Positions 6,175-13,348 of a DNA stretch of 13,348 bases are shown here, one piece after another; positions within the stretch are counted from its first letter, which is position 1, and every line of letters begins with the position of its first letter. Position numbers and translations under genes: made by a program. Under the pieces are notes generated by a model. It did no database searches. It saw nothing but the letters and a program-made list of their open reading frames with translations, and was not told the DNA's origin. This DNA comes from Gammaproteobacteria bacterium UBA5338 (GTDB lineage Bacteria > Pseudomonadota > Gammaproteobacteria > Pseudomonadales > UBA5862), in the NCBI GenBank assembly GCA_002408105.1, contig DHQM01000102.1, forward strand, positions 1-13,348. Direction: 5' to 3'.

Positions 6175-8136
6175 TCAAAAGGCGTCGAGTAACACATCGA
6201 ACAACTGGTCCGCGACTTGGATCAGCCTTGCAGACGCGTTGTATGCATTTTCGTACTCCAGCATTTTGGCGGCCTCTTCATCCAAATTGACCCCGGAGAA
6301 CGCGGCCTGACTGGACTCGCTGCCCCTCAAGAGACTCTCCGCGGCACCAGCCTCGGTTTGCGCCTGGGCGCTGAGGCTGCCGACCTGTCCTGCAGCGCGA
6401 TCGAAGGCTTGTCGCAGAGACAAGGTCCCTGTGCCGAGCAACGCAGCATTGCGCAGCCCCCCGAGGGCGAGGCCGTTGCGGTTGTCACCGATGCCGCCGG
6501 TGTTGGCCTCCAGCACAAACCGGTCGCCAGCGGCGGGTGTGCCGCTGAGGTGCAGCTGCAGGCCAAGCTGGCTTGGCAGCAGGTTGGACCCAGCGGGTGG
6601 TGGATAGGCCAACCCCGTGGCAACGACACCCCCGCCTCCGTCGGTTACAGCGTAGCTCGTCGGCGGGCTGGCGAACTGGATCTCGAGCGGCAGTGCACCG
6701 CTTCCCGATGCATCGAACGCGGTCCGGCTGTTGACCGCAGCAACCTCGATCACCGCCGATCCGAGGTTGGCAAGGACTGCCTCGCCTCGAACCGGCTGCG
6801 CCAAGGCGAGGTCAGCCGGCGCTGCAATCGCCGGTTCCAAATCCGCCGCTGCGGTCCGGAAGGGAGAAATCAGAAACTGATCTCCGGATTGAAACGAGCC
6901 AGAGGTCAATTCGATTTCCAGGCCGTCCACTGCGAATGTCAGGGGAACCCCGGTCATTGGACCTGCCGCCACTTGCGCGCCGTCTTGCAGACGAATGAGG
7001 GCATAGTTGCTCGACGCGGTCAGTTCCAGTCGGTAGTCACTCGCCACCAACCGCTGGCTGTCGATGATGGACACGGCGATGTTGCGGTCTGCCGGCCCGA
7101 CATTGCCCTCCGCTGGAAATGCGCGGTGGGTGGTTGCATAAGTGCTGTTGGGGTCAGAGAACAACAACCCGCCGCCGATTCCATTGCGGTCCATCCCGAG
7201 CGCGTGCTGTCGGTTCATGGCGTCAGCAAGCCCGAGTGCGACACGACCCAGTTCGTTTTGCGCCGGTTGCAAGCCGTCTTCGAGGTAGCGCGACAACCCA
7301 CCAACCTCTCCGCCAAGCTTGCTCCCGTTGAGCAGCTCGCGATGGCCGTTCACGGTCAGGTACAGTGCCTGCGTGTCTCGATCGAGGGGGTGTTTGGCTG
7401 CATCGATCGGGTTCGCCGTGCCGCCCACCACGAGTGCCAGGCCTTTCTGCACATAGAGATTCACCGATCCGTCGGACTGCTTGACGGTCTGAACCTCGAC
7501 GTAGCGAGACAGATCGCGGATTAACTGGTCACGCTGGTCCAGCAATTCGGCCGGCGGGGTGCCCTGGGCTGAGGTGCGCTCGGCGATCGCGCGGTTGGCG
7601 TCGGCGACGGCACTTGCCAACTCGGTGACCTGGGCGGCGCTGTACGTCAGTTGGGTGTTCACTGCAGCGCGTTCGGAGTCCATGCGCGCCTGCAACGCAC
7701 TGAAGCGTTCGGTCAAGGTGGTCAACTCTGCCAGCACCACTTCGCGAGCAACGGTGGACGTGGGGTCGTCCGCTGCCGCCTGAAGGCTTTGGAAAAAACG
7801 GTCCAGATGGCCACCAAGCCCCATGGTGTCGCTGGAAAGCACTGCGTCCAGAGCTTCCAGGCGTTGGCGGTACGCATCGGTTTCATGGTGCCTTGCGGTG
7901 TCAGCGTGCAACTGTGCGACAGTGAAGTCGTCACTGGCCCGCTGAAGTTCCGCGACACTGACTCCGTTGCCAAGGAAAAACCCACCCTGCAATTGCGAGG
8001 GGCGCGTGGCCAAGCGGACATCTTGCCGTGAGTAGCCCTCTACGTTGGCGTTGGAGATGTTTTGTCCTGTCACGCCAAGTCGAATCCGGTTGGCATTCAC
8101 ACCGGACAGCGCAATGTTCAACAGATCACTGGACAT
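6175..8136 (-). CDS. flgK: FlgK, hook-filament junction protein (HAP1)
   Basis: FlgK forms the first layer on the finished hook, to which FlgL and the filament attach. The 653-residue product begins SSDLLNIALSGVNANRIRL and carries the rod/hook-family motif VTGQNISNANVEGYSRQD (about 22-39). A long helical region follows at about 70-235, with a conserved C-terminal end LDEEAAKMLEYENAYNASAR (about 618-637). Two beta modules lie at about 365-425 (ending LTSGSFQSGDQFLISP) and 483-545 (ending LSGTPAAGDRFVLEAN); both resemble the FlgL middle domain. The ATG at 8136 shares one base with the flgJ TGA, so translation is coupled; the only ribosome-site candidate is a weak GGGGTGA. Larger than the about 550 residues of the enteric protein because of the added module. 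No disruption is seen. Confidence 0.97.
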   Translation of the reverse strand: MSSDLLNIALSGVNANRIRLGVTGQNISNANVEGYSRQDVRLATRPSQLQGGFFLGNGVSVAELQRASDDFTVAQLHADTARHHETDAYRQRLEALDAVLSSDTMGLGGHLDRFFQSLQAAADDPTSTVAREVVLAELTTLTERFSALQARMDSERAAVNTQLTYSAAQVTELASAVADANRAIAERTSAQGTPPAELLDQRDQLIRDLSRYVEVQTVKQSDGSVNLYVQKGLALVVGGTANPIDAAKHPLDRDTQALYLTVNGHRELLNGSKLGGEVGGLSRYLEDGLQPAQNELGRVALGLADAMNRQHALGMDRNGIGGGLLFSDPNSTYATTHRAFPAEGNVGPADRNIAVSIIDSQRLVASDYRLELTASSNYALIRLQDGAQVAAGPMTGVPLTFAVDGLEIELTSGSFQSGDQFLISPFRTAAADLEPAIAAPADLALAQPVRGEAVLANLGSAVIEVAAVNSRTAFDASGSGALPLEIQFASPPTSYAVTDGGGGVVATGLAYPPPAGSNLLPSQLGLQLHLSGTPAAGDRFVLEANTGGIGDNRNGLALGGLRNAALLGTGTLSLRQAFDRAAGQVGSLSAQAQTEAGAAESLLRGSESSQAAFSGVNLDEEAAKMLEYENAYNASARLIQVADQLFDVLLDAF

Positions 8137-9086
8137 CAGTCACCCCGCAGGTGGGTTGGGTGGGTCGCGGCCAGGCCCAGGGGGGAATCCCCCCGAATGC
8201 GTGAATACACCGACAGCACCTTGTCAGCGTACTTGGGGTCTGTCGCATACCCGGCTTGCTGCAAGCCCTGCATGTAGCGCCTGGGTGACTCTGCCGCCGC
8301 AACGGCGGCACGGTAGCGGTCCTGCTGCACGAAGTTGGCGTAGTCGGCGAAACTGTCGGCGAACGAGCCATAGACACGAAACCGCGCCCGCTCCCGCAGT
8401 GGTACCCCGTCCCGATACTCGACAGTCTCGACCATCGCAGCCGGGCCATCCCAGCGGCGATCGGCCTTGATATTGAACAGGTTGTGGCTGGACGCACCAT
8501 CTACGCCTTGGATCAGGTGGCGACCCCAACCGGTCTCCAGCGCGGCTTGCGCCACCAGCAAGTGGGGGTCTACACCCAAGCGCTCCGCAGCCGACTTCGC
8601 CCACGGCAAGACTGCGGCAACAAAAGTCCGTGAATCGGCCTGTTCCGGGGCGCTGCCTGGCGCCGCGACCGGCAGCGGGGTATCTTGGTCCGCTGAAGGT
8701 TGCCGAGGCACCGGCAAGTCTGTGCGTCTCGGCGGCAAGACGTTGGGCTCACCACCTCCAGTGCCAATGCCCGCCTGGCGGCCCTCCAGCGAACGTAGGA
8801 TCATCGGAGCAAGCCCGATCCGGCCCCCCAGCGCAAGCCCAATCTGGCTGTCGAGCATGTCCTCATACATCTCGGTTTCGCGGCTACCCAGCAGGCTTTC
8901 GCCTCCGGTGAGCGCTCGCGTCGATTCGCGCATCGAGCGCATCACCATCTGGACGAACAGGGATTCAAACTGCTCGGCGACCTCCCGCAACCGCTCGGAA
9001 TCCTGGTCGTTGCCATGGCGCAGCGTCAAAAGGTCGCCGAACTCGGTGTAGTGGCGCGCTGCCGACAAACCGGCTGTGGGCTGCAT
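8136..9086 (-). CDS. flgJ: FlgJ, rod cap and peptidoglycan hydrolase
   Basis: FlgJ caps the growing rod and cuts the peptidoglycan so the rod can pass. The 316-residue protein has both halves. The rod-binding N-terminal domain (about 30-100) contains LREVAEQFESLFVQMVMRSM and MYEDMLDSQIGLAL. A Pro/Gly-rich linker spans about 101-152. The glucosaminidase (GH73) domain at about 153-297 has AALETGWGRH with Glu184 and SFADYANF with Asp248, which fall on the same numbers as the catalytic pair reported for Salmonella FlgJ; NLFNIKA and QQAGYATDPKYADKV are further family marks. The fusion is typical of beta- and gammaproteobacteria; many other bacteria have only the N-terminal half. The ATG at 9086 lies 11 bases after the flgI stop, with CGGAGT as ribosome site. 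It overlaps flgK by one base. The tail after 297 is short and not conserved as far as I can tell. Confidence 0.97.
   Translation of the reverse strand: MQPTAGLSAARHYTEFGDLLTLRHGNDQDSERLREVAEQFESLFVQMVMRSMRESTRALTGGESLLGSRETEMYEDMLDSQIGLALGGRIGLAPMILRSLEGRQAGIGTGGGEPNVLPPRRTDLPVPRQPSADQDTPLPVAAPGSAPEQADSRTFVAAVLPWAKSAAERLGVDPHLLVAQAALETGWGRHLIQGVDGASSHNLFNIKADRRWDGPAAMVETVEYRDGVPLRERARFRVYGSFADSFADYANFVQQDRYRAAVAAAESPRRYMQGLQQAGYATDPKYADKVLSVYSRIRGDSPLGLAATHPTHLRGD
8180..8194 (-). other. G6/C6 stem-loop inside the end of flgJ
   Basis: The minus strand reads GGGGGG-ATT-CCCCCC, a perfect six-pair stem with a three-base loop, 44 bases before the flgK start. It codes for RGDSPL in the FlgJ tail, beyond the hydrolase domain. 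It could affect flgJ-flgK translational coupling or RNA stability. The short homopolymers are not long enough to be a convincing phase-variable tract. Confidence 0.4.
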
Positions 9087-9097
9087 GGTCGACTCCG

Positions 9098-10234
9098 TTA
9101 GATCACGATCAAATCGGCTTTGAGTGCGCCAGCTTGTTTTAGCGCCTCGAGAATCGCCATCAGATCACTCGGCGCGGCACCCACGCGATTGACAGCCTGC
9201 ACCAGGGATTCCACCGAGACTCCAGCGTCGAACTCGAACATCCGGCCATCTCCCTCGGTGATCTGCAGCCCCGTGTCCGGGACCACCACCGTGTCCCCTT
9301 CTGCGAAAGGTTGGGGCTGGCTAACGCCAAAATCCTCCTGGATGGTCACGGTCAGGCTGCCATGAGTGACTGCGACCGGTGTGATGCGCACATGCTGACC
9401 CACGACAATGGTGCCAGTTCGTGAATTGATCACAACCCGGGCCGGCGCCTCCCCAGGTTCGACATCCAGGTTTTCAAGCATTGCCAGATAGGCCACTCGC
9501 TGACTGGCGTCACGGGGGGCACTGACCTGCACCGTGGCGGCATCGACCGCAGCGGCGACTCCCGGGCCCAGTAGATCGTTGATTGCCTCAACGACACGAC
9601 GGGCTGTGGTGAAGTCGGCCTGCTTGAGGTGATACATCACGCGGTCGTCGTGAAAAAACCGGCTGGCCACAGCGCGCTCCACAGTCGCACCGTTGGGTAT
9701 GCGCCCACTGCTCGGCACATTGACGGTTACCCTTGAGCCATCCCGCCCGCTTGCATCGAACCCGCCAACCACAAGGTTGCCCTGAGCCAGTGCGTACACC
9801 TGCCCATCCACTCCTTTGAGCGGGGTCAACAGGAGGCTGCCACCGCGCAGACTCTTGGCGTTGCCGAGTGACGAGACCGTGACGTCGATGGCTTGGCCAG
9901 GCTTGCTGAATGCCGGCAGGTTCGCATGAACTGCCACCGCAGCCACATTCTTGAGTTTTGGATCGATGCCTGCGGGAAGTGTGATGCCCAGTTGGGTCAT
10001 CATGTTGCGAAAGCTTTGGTCGGTGAATGGGGCCTTGTCGCCACTGCCACTGAGTCCCACCACCAGGCCATACCCGATCAATTGGTTTTCGCGCACACCG
10101 GCCAGAGAAGCCAGGTCTTTGAGCCGAGCCGCGTCGGCGGGGCCGACGAGCACCAACAAACACAACCCAACGCAGCGAAGCGCCTGCGAGGTGCGCTTCA
10201 AACCCGAGATGCCTGCGTTCAAAATGGCCACCAT
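9098..10234 (-). CDS. flgI: FlgI, P-ring protein
   Basis: FlgI is exported by Sec and assembles the P ring around the rod in the peptidoglycan layer. The 378-residue product has a 35-residue signal peptide (Lys/Arg at 13-20, hydrophobic core about 21-31, likely cleavage after ADA at 35) and a mature start [20 protein letters not shown], the family hallmark, followed by [19 protein letters not shown]. Later conserved parts are [31 protein letters not shown] and the C-terminal [17 protein letters not shown]. The mature protein has no cysteine, unlike the enteric FlgI, whose disulfide is known to need the Dsb system. The ATG at 10234 overlaps the flgH end by 16 bases and has only a poor ribosome site, so it is probably translated by coupling to flgH. 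Length and domain content are normal. Confidence 0.97.
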   Translation of the reverse strand: MVAILNAGISGLKRTSQALRCVGLCLLVLVGPADAARLKDLASLAGVRENQLIGYGLVVGLSGSGDKAPFTDQSFRNMMTQLGITLPAGIDPKLKNVAAVAVHANLPAFSKPGQAIDVTVSSLGNAKSLRGGSLLLTPLKGVDGQVYALAQGNLVVGGFDASGRDGSRVTVNVPSSGRIPNGATVERAVASRFFHDDRVMYHLKQADFTTARRVVEAINDLLGPGVAAAVDAATVQVSAPRDASQRVAYLAMLENLDVEPGEAPARVVINSRTGTIVVGQHVRITPVAVTHGSLTVTIQEDFGVSQPQPFAEGDTVVVPDTGLQITEGDGRMFEFDAGVSVESLVQAVNRVGAAPSDLMAILEALKQAGALKADLIVI

Positions 10235-10932
10235 CCACTGTTGAAGAACCGCGCCAGCCAGCCCATTCGGTTCGAATCCGCCAGGGCGCCGGTTCCGCCA
10301 TAGGAAATGCGCGCATCAGCGACCTGGGTTGACAGTATGCTGTTGTCTGCGGCGATGTCCTCGGAACGAATGAGCCCCCGCAGACGGATGTATTCCTGGC
10401 CTTGGGAGAGCGCGATCCACTTCTCCCCCTGAACCTGCAACAAGCCGTTTGGAAGTACATCCGTCACTGTAACGGTAATGCTTCCGGTCAGGCTGTTGCT
10501 TTGATCACTTTCCCCATCGCCGGTAAACTCGCGCTCCGCGTCAATGCCCGCCGAAAGGTCGTACTCGCCGGCGATGCTGACGCCACGGCCAAACAGGTTG
10601 GGGTCTGCGATGGTGACCGAGTTGTCCTTGGAGATCTTGGTTTCCACCGATTTCGATGAGCTCGTTTGCTCATTGAGCCGAACGATGACGATGTCGCCCA
10701 CATGGGACGCACGCCGATCAGTGAACAGCGGCACCAGGGAACTGCTGCGGTACAGGGCACCTGGCTCCGGCGGTGGGGGCTGCAACCGCTCGGGAGCCAC
10801 CGGCGCGAAGTTTGGATCTCCTGGCTGCACCTGGTGAGCAGCGCAGCCGGTCAGCAAAACCAGCCAGGCCAAGGGGGCAACCCGTGCAAGGCAGGCCACA
10901 ACGCGCCTGATGTTAGAGGGTCTGATTGACAT
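10219..10932 (-). CDS. flgH: FlgH, L-ring lipoprotein
   Basis: FlgH builds the L ring in the outer membrane. The 237-residue product starts with a lipoprotein signal peptide: positive residues at 4-17, hydrophobic stretch ALAWLVLL without its first residues (about 21-27), and the lipobox LLTGC with Cys30 as the lipidated residue. The family core [19 protein letters not shown] and the C-terminal [20 protein letters not shown] are clear, ending NSGWWPF. The start ATG at 10932 lies inside the end of flgG (20-base overlap, different frame), and no strong ribosome site is visible, which suggests translational coupling. Its own end overlaps flgI by 16 bases. Together with FlgI it makes the outer bushing through which the rod turns. 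Confidence 0.97.
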   Translation of the reverse strand: MSIRPSNIRRVVACLARVAPLAWLVLLTGCAAHQVQPGDPNFAPVAPERLQPPPPEPGALYRSSSLVPLFTDRRASHVGDIVIVRLNEQTSSSKSVETKISKDNSVTIADPNLFGRGVSIAGEYDLSAGIDAEREFTGDGESDQSNSLTGSITVTVTDVLPNGLLQVQGEKWIALSQGQEYIRLRGLIRSEDIAADNSILSTQVADARISYGGTGALADSNRMGWLARFFNSGWWPF

Positions 10933-11698
10933 ACCCGAGCATCTCGTCTGCGGTCGAAATGACTTTCGAGTTCATTTCGTAGGCACGCTGGGTGGTGATC
11001 ATATTCACCAGCTCTTCAACAACGCTTACGTTGGAGTTTTCCAGCGCGCCCTGGCGAACCACCCCCAAGCCATCCAGGCCTGGTGTCCCCACCTGCGCTG
11101 GCCCACTGGCCCCGGTCTCTCTGAACAGGTTGTCCCCCATGGCTTCGAGTCCACCCGGGTTCACGAAATCCGCCAGCTGGATGTTGCCAAGCACCGTAGG
11201 CGAGGTGTCACTCGCGAGCATGGCGCTCACAGTTCCATCATCACCGATGGTGACGGTGCGGGCGTTTTCTGGAATCGTGATCGCCGGCTCCAGCAACCGC
11301 CCATCGGCAGTGACCATGTCGCCATTGGCATTCATGTGCAACTGGCCATTGCGGGTGTACCCGATGGACCCGTCGGCAAGCAGGACCTGAAAAAAACCCC
11401 GGCCATTGATGGCTAGATCAAGGGACTGCTCTGTGACCTGCAGGGTGCCCTGGGTGAAGATTTTCTGTGATCCAGCCGTCCTCACCCCGGTTCCCAGCTG
11501 CAGGCCCGAGGGCAGTTCCGATGCCTGTGTGGAGAGCCCACCCGGCTGGCGATTCACCTGGTAGAGCAGGTCTTCAAAAACCCCGCGGTCTCGCTTAAAA
11601 CCCACGGTCGACACATTGGCCAGGTTGTTGGACACCATGCGCAGGGCCGTGTCCTGTGCACTCAACCCGGTTTTGCTGACCCAGAGCGCTCCGTTCAT
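10913..11698 (-). CDS. flgG: FlgG, distal rod protein
   Basis: FlgG is the main distal-rod subunit, forming the drive shaft that passes through the P and L rings. The 261-residue length is that of the Salmonella protein to within a residue. The N-terminal rod motif SNNLANVSTVGFKRDR (about 23-38) is followed by the FlgG-specific stretch QPGGLSTQASELPSGLQLGT (about 51-70), which separates it from FlgF and FlgE. The C-terminal helix carries LENSNVSVVEELVNMITTQR and [20 protein letters not shown]. The ATG at 11698 has AGAAGGTG about 8 bases upstream. It follows flgF by 78 bases and overlaps flgH by 20, so it sits within the same transcript. Nothing is missing. Confidence 0.98.
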   Translation of the reverse strand: MNGALWVSKTGLSAQDTALRMVSNNLANVSTVGFKRDRGVFEDLLYQVNRQPGGLSTQASELPSGLQLGTGVRTAGSQKIFTQGTLQVTEQSLDLAINGRGFFQVLLADGSIGYTRNGQLHMNANGDMVTADGRLLEPAITIPENARTVTIGDDGTVSAMLASDTSPTVLGNIQLADFVNPGGLEAMGDNLFRETGASGPAQVGTPGLDGLGVVRQGALENSNVSVVEELVNMITTQRAYEMNSKVISTADEMLGYVNQTL

Positions 11699-11730
11699 AT
11701 CGATTCACCTTCTGGTCGATTCGTTGCGTT

Positions 11731-11755
11731 CACCGCCTGAGGTGCCAGGCCGGTG
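11731..11755 (-). other. Stem-loop in the flgF-flgG gap
   Basis: CACCGCCTG and CAGG-C-CGGTG (plus strand) pair into a nine-base-pair stem with one bulged C and a six-base loop. It lies in the 78-base gap 33 bases before the flgG start. No U-run follows, so it does not look like a terminator; RNA processing or a change in relative flgF/flgG amounts are possible roles. Confidence 0.4.
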
Positions 11756-11776
11756 ACGCCCGTCGAAAATTTGGCG

Positions 11777-12520
11777 CTAACCGCGCAATTGCAGGATGCG
11801 TGCCGCCTGGGCGGCGTTGTCTTCAAACGTCTTCATCAGCTTCACTTGCATTTCGAACTGCCGCGCGAGGCTGATGACTTCGGTCATGGCGTTGACCGCG
11901 TTGACATTGCTGCCTTCAAGGAACCCGCTGCGCAGCTGCACTTGGGCATCGGCCTCGCTGGGCGCGCCACCGGCAAGACGCAACAGTCCGTCCACCCCCT
12001 TCTGCAGACTGGTTGCCGGTGGATTGACGAGCTTGATGCGGTCGATCTCTGCAATTCCACTGGCCGGCTGGCCGAGGGGCACCACGGAGATCGTGCCATC
12101 TGCGCCCATTTCAATGCGTTCGGATGGAGGAACCGCGATGGGGCCAGCGTTGCCGAGCACAGGCTGTCCGGTTGCGGTGGTCAGCATGCCGAACGCATCA
12201 ATCTGCAGATCGCCCGCGCGGGTGTAGGCCTCGGAACCATCACGCGCAAGCACCGCAATCCAACCGTCGCCCGCCACGGCAACATCAAGGGGGCGGCCGG
12301 TTTCAACCAGCACGCCCGTGTCCTGGTTCACAGCGGGTCGTTCGGTCATGGCATAGGCGCGGCTGGGCAGGGCGTCGGCAAACACCGGCATGGCTCGGCT
12401 TTGAGCAAGGTCGGCGCGAAAGCCGACCGTGTTGACGTTGGCCAGGTTGTTGGCGTGCACGGCCTGGGCGCGCATCAACTCGCCTGCTCCGCTCATCGCC
12501 ACGTAAAGACCACGGTCCAT
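11777..12520 (-). CDS. flgF: FlgF, proximal rod protein
   Basis: FlgF is a proximal-rod subunit that lies between the MS-ring-side rod proteins and FlgG. The 247-residue product has the usual length. The N-terminal motif HANNLANVNTVGFRADL (about 22-38) and the start MDRGLYVAMSGAGELMRAQA fit FlgF. The central beta part includes AVAGDGWIAVLARDGSEAYT, and the C-terminal helix includes LEGSNVNAVNAMTEVISLAR and FEMQVKLMKTFEDNAAQAAR. The ATG at 12520 has AGGAG 8 bases upstream. It is the first gene after the RpoN promoter and so heads the flgFGHIJKL transcript; the palindromic terminator beyond that promoter separates it from flgE. It shares its N- and C-terminal pattern with FlgG and FlgE because all three belong to one rod-hook family. 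Confidence 0.97.
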   Translation of the reverse strand: MDRGLYVAMSGAGELMRAQAVHANNLANVNTVGFRADLAQSRAMPVFADALPSRAYAMTERPAVNQDTGVLVETGRPLDVAVAGDGWIAVLARDGSEAYTRAGDLQIDAFGMLTTATGQPVLGNAGPIAVPPSERIEMGADGTISVVPLGQPASGIAEIDRIKLVNPPATSLQKGVDGLLRLAGGAPSEADAQVQLRSGFLEGSNVNAVNAMTEVISLARQFEMQVKLMKTFEDNAAQAARILQLRG

Positions 12521-12580
12521 CTGTTGCTCTCCTGTTGATTGCGGGCAAGCCGCAGGCTGTGGACAGTCGTAGTGGGCCTA

Positions 12581-12597
12581 TTGCAGAGAGGATGCCA
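12581..12597 (-). promoter_or_regulatory. Sigma-54 (RpoN) promoter for flgF-flgL
   Basis: The minus strand reads TGGCATCCTCTCTGCAA, with GG (12595-12596) and GC (12583-12584) separated by exactly 10 bases, as required for the -24/-12 RpoN promoter (consensus TGGCAC-N5-TTGCA; two mismatches). Predicted start is near 12571, giving a leader of about 50 bases to the flgF ATG. Activation would need an enhancer-binding protein such as FleQ/FleR; that gene is not in the window. Confidence 0.88.
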
Positions 12598-12651
12598 ACT
12601 TCAAATTCAAGAACAAATGAATGTAACCTACTGTTTTAAAGTGTGTTTTAT

Positions 12652-12661
12652 GATTCGAATC
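12652..12661. promoter_or_regulatory. Ten-base palindrome upstream of the RpoN promoter, possible activator site
   Basis: GATTCGAATC is a perfect palindrome about 55 bases upstream of the -24 element, within an AT-rich stretch (12601-12660) that stands out from the GC-rich surroundings. RpoN promoters need an upstream activator site, which makes this a candidate, but ten-base palindromes occur by chance and it matches no site I can name. Confidence 0.3.
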
Positions 12662-12705
12662 GCGGCGCGGCCACACCCAGCCGGCAATCGACTGGCAAGG
12701 GGAAA

Positions 12706-12737
12706 CCCCGCTGCGGCAAGGCCTTGCCGCAGCGGGG
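12706..12737. terminator. Strong palindromic terminator after flgE
   Basis: CCCCGCTGCGGCAAGG is followed directly by its exact reverse complement, a 32-base perfect palindrome. It lies 48 bases after the flgE stop and before the flgF promoter. On the minus strand AAAC-G leads in and TTT follows the GGGG, giving the A-tract/stem/short U-tract form of an intrinsic terminator, readable in both directions though with a short U-run. It would end the flgE transcript and insulate the RpoN promoter. Confidence 0.8.
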
Positions 12738-12785
12738 CGTTTGGGTCGCAAGTGTTGGTCAGGCGCTCGGCGCGCTGCGAACGAA

Positions 12786-13348
12786 TCAGCGGATGTTGAT
12801 CATCGCCTGGGTGACTTGATCCACGGTTTGGATCGTTTTCGCGTTCGCTTGGTAGTTGCGTTGGGCAATGATCAAGTTAACCAGCTCGTTGGAGAGGTCA
12901 GTGTTCGACTCCTCGAGTGCACCCGCCTGCAGCAACCCAAGACGTGAGGAGCCCGGAACGTTGACAACTGGCTCACCGGAATCGAAAGTTTCCGCCCATT
13001 GGGTGTCGCCCACCGGGCTCAGCCCCTGCGGATTGTTGAAGGACGCCAGAGCCACCTGACCCAAGACCTGGGACTGGCCGTTGCTGTAGCGCGCGTAGAT
13101 CTCCCCTTGGGCGGCAATGTCGATGCCCGCCAGCCGCCCGGTGGTGTAGCCATTCTGATCCAACTCGTAAACCGCGAATGCACTGCCCTGCTGGGTCGAG
13201 CTGGTCAGATCGACTTCAAACGCCGAACTCGCAGCGGGACTCGGCAGCGGTAGGGTCGTCCCAGGGCTGCCGGTGAGGGCGCCGTTGTCAGCGCCATTTT
13301 CATCCTTGGGATTCCAGTTGCTGATGACCACTGGGTCAGACAGACTGG
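12786..13348 (-). CDS. flgE: FlgE, flagellar hook protein, C-terminal part (5' end beyond the window)
   Basis: FlgE polymerises into the hook, the flexible joint between rod and filament. About 186 C-terminal residues are present and the frame is open to the window edge; a GTG at 13329-13331 is only an internal Val codon, not a start. The visible part has the hook-family pattern: YELDQNGYTTGRLAGIDI and GEIYARYSNGQSQVLGQVAL in the beta region, then ASFNNPQGLSPVGDTQWAET. The C-terminal D0 helix carries LEESNTDLSNELVNLIIAQR and NYQANAKTIQTVDQVTQAMI. This is the normal FlgE C-terminus. The gene ends in TGA, followed by the 32-base palindromic terminator, so it most likely closes the upstream operon (flgBCDE in relatives), with flgF starting a new transcript. 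Confidence 0.95.
   Translation of the reverse strand, partial: SLSDPVVISNWNPKDENGADNGALTGSPGTTLPLPSPAASSAFEVDLTSSTQQGSAFAVYELDQNGYTTGRLAGIDIAAQGEIYARYSNGQSQVLGQVALASFNNPQGLSPVGDTQWAETFDSGEPVVNVPGSSRLGLLQAGALEESNTDLSNELVNLIIAQRNYQANAKTIQTVDQVTQAMINIR

Noticed and set aside
6217..7524. A 435-codon open frame on the plus strand opposite flgK
   Set aside because: It lies wholly antisense to an intact FlgK with full family motifs; the translation is Gly/Arg/Gln-rich without any domain.
8180..8194. G6 and C6 runs in flgJ as a phase-variation switch
   Set aside because: The runs are only six bases long and lie in the last residues of an otherwise complete gene, so slippage would scarcely affect function.
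11742..11747. TGGCAC on the minus strand in the flgF-flgG gap as a possible RpoN -24 element
   Set aside because: No GC follows at the required 10-base distance from GG (the nearest is 8 bases away), so it is not a working -24/-12 promoter.

Overview
The window is a continuous run of flagellar structural and filament-assembly genes, all on the minus strand. It carries the distal-rod, hook and ring genes, the hook-filament junction genes, flagellin, the cap, and the export chaperones. Read in the direction of transcription (high to low coordinates) the order is flgE (3' part only), flgF, flgG, flgH, flgI, flgJ, flgK, flgL, fliC, flaG, fliD, fliS and the start of a fliT-like gene. Every gene was recognised from its translated sequence, not from a database search.

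The layout suggests a gammaproteobacterium with a Pseudomonas-type polar flagellum system. Three things point there: the gene order flgE-L/fliC-flaG-fliD-fliS, a two-domain FlgJ carrying its own peptidoglycan hydrolase, and a sigma-54 (RpoN) promoter before flgF followed by a sigma-28 (FliA) promoter before fliC. The base composition is fairly GC-rich. Genus cannot be set from this sequence alone.

Region by region: 12786-13348 is the end of flgE, closed by a strong 32-base palindromic terminator at 12706-12737. The flgE-flgF gap also holds a well-matched RpoN promoter at 12581-12597. From there flgF to flgL run nearly without gaps (flgG/flgH and flgH/flgI overlap, flgJ/flgK share one base), as expected for one transcript building the rod, L and P rings and junction. 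A 211-base gap before fliC carries a textbook FliA promoter at 4787-4813 and an mRNA leader with a stem-loop beside the ribosome binding site. After fliC a stem-loop without a U-run at 3129-3162 precedes flaG, fliD, fliS and the fliT-like gene, which finish the filament-cap and chaperone set.

The genes act in assembly order. FlgF/FlgG make the rod, FlgJ opens the peptidoglycan, FlgI/FlgH form the P and L rings, FlgE forms the hook, FlgK/FlgL the junction, FliD the cap and FliC the filament; FliS and FliT are export chaperones. I found no mobile element, CRISPR array, RNA gene or evidence of an undescribed system. The most interesting details are an internal duplication in FliD, a beta module shared by FlgK (twice) and FlgL (once), and several structured intergenic elements. 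No gene-free stretch exceeds 300 bases.
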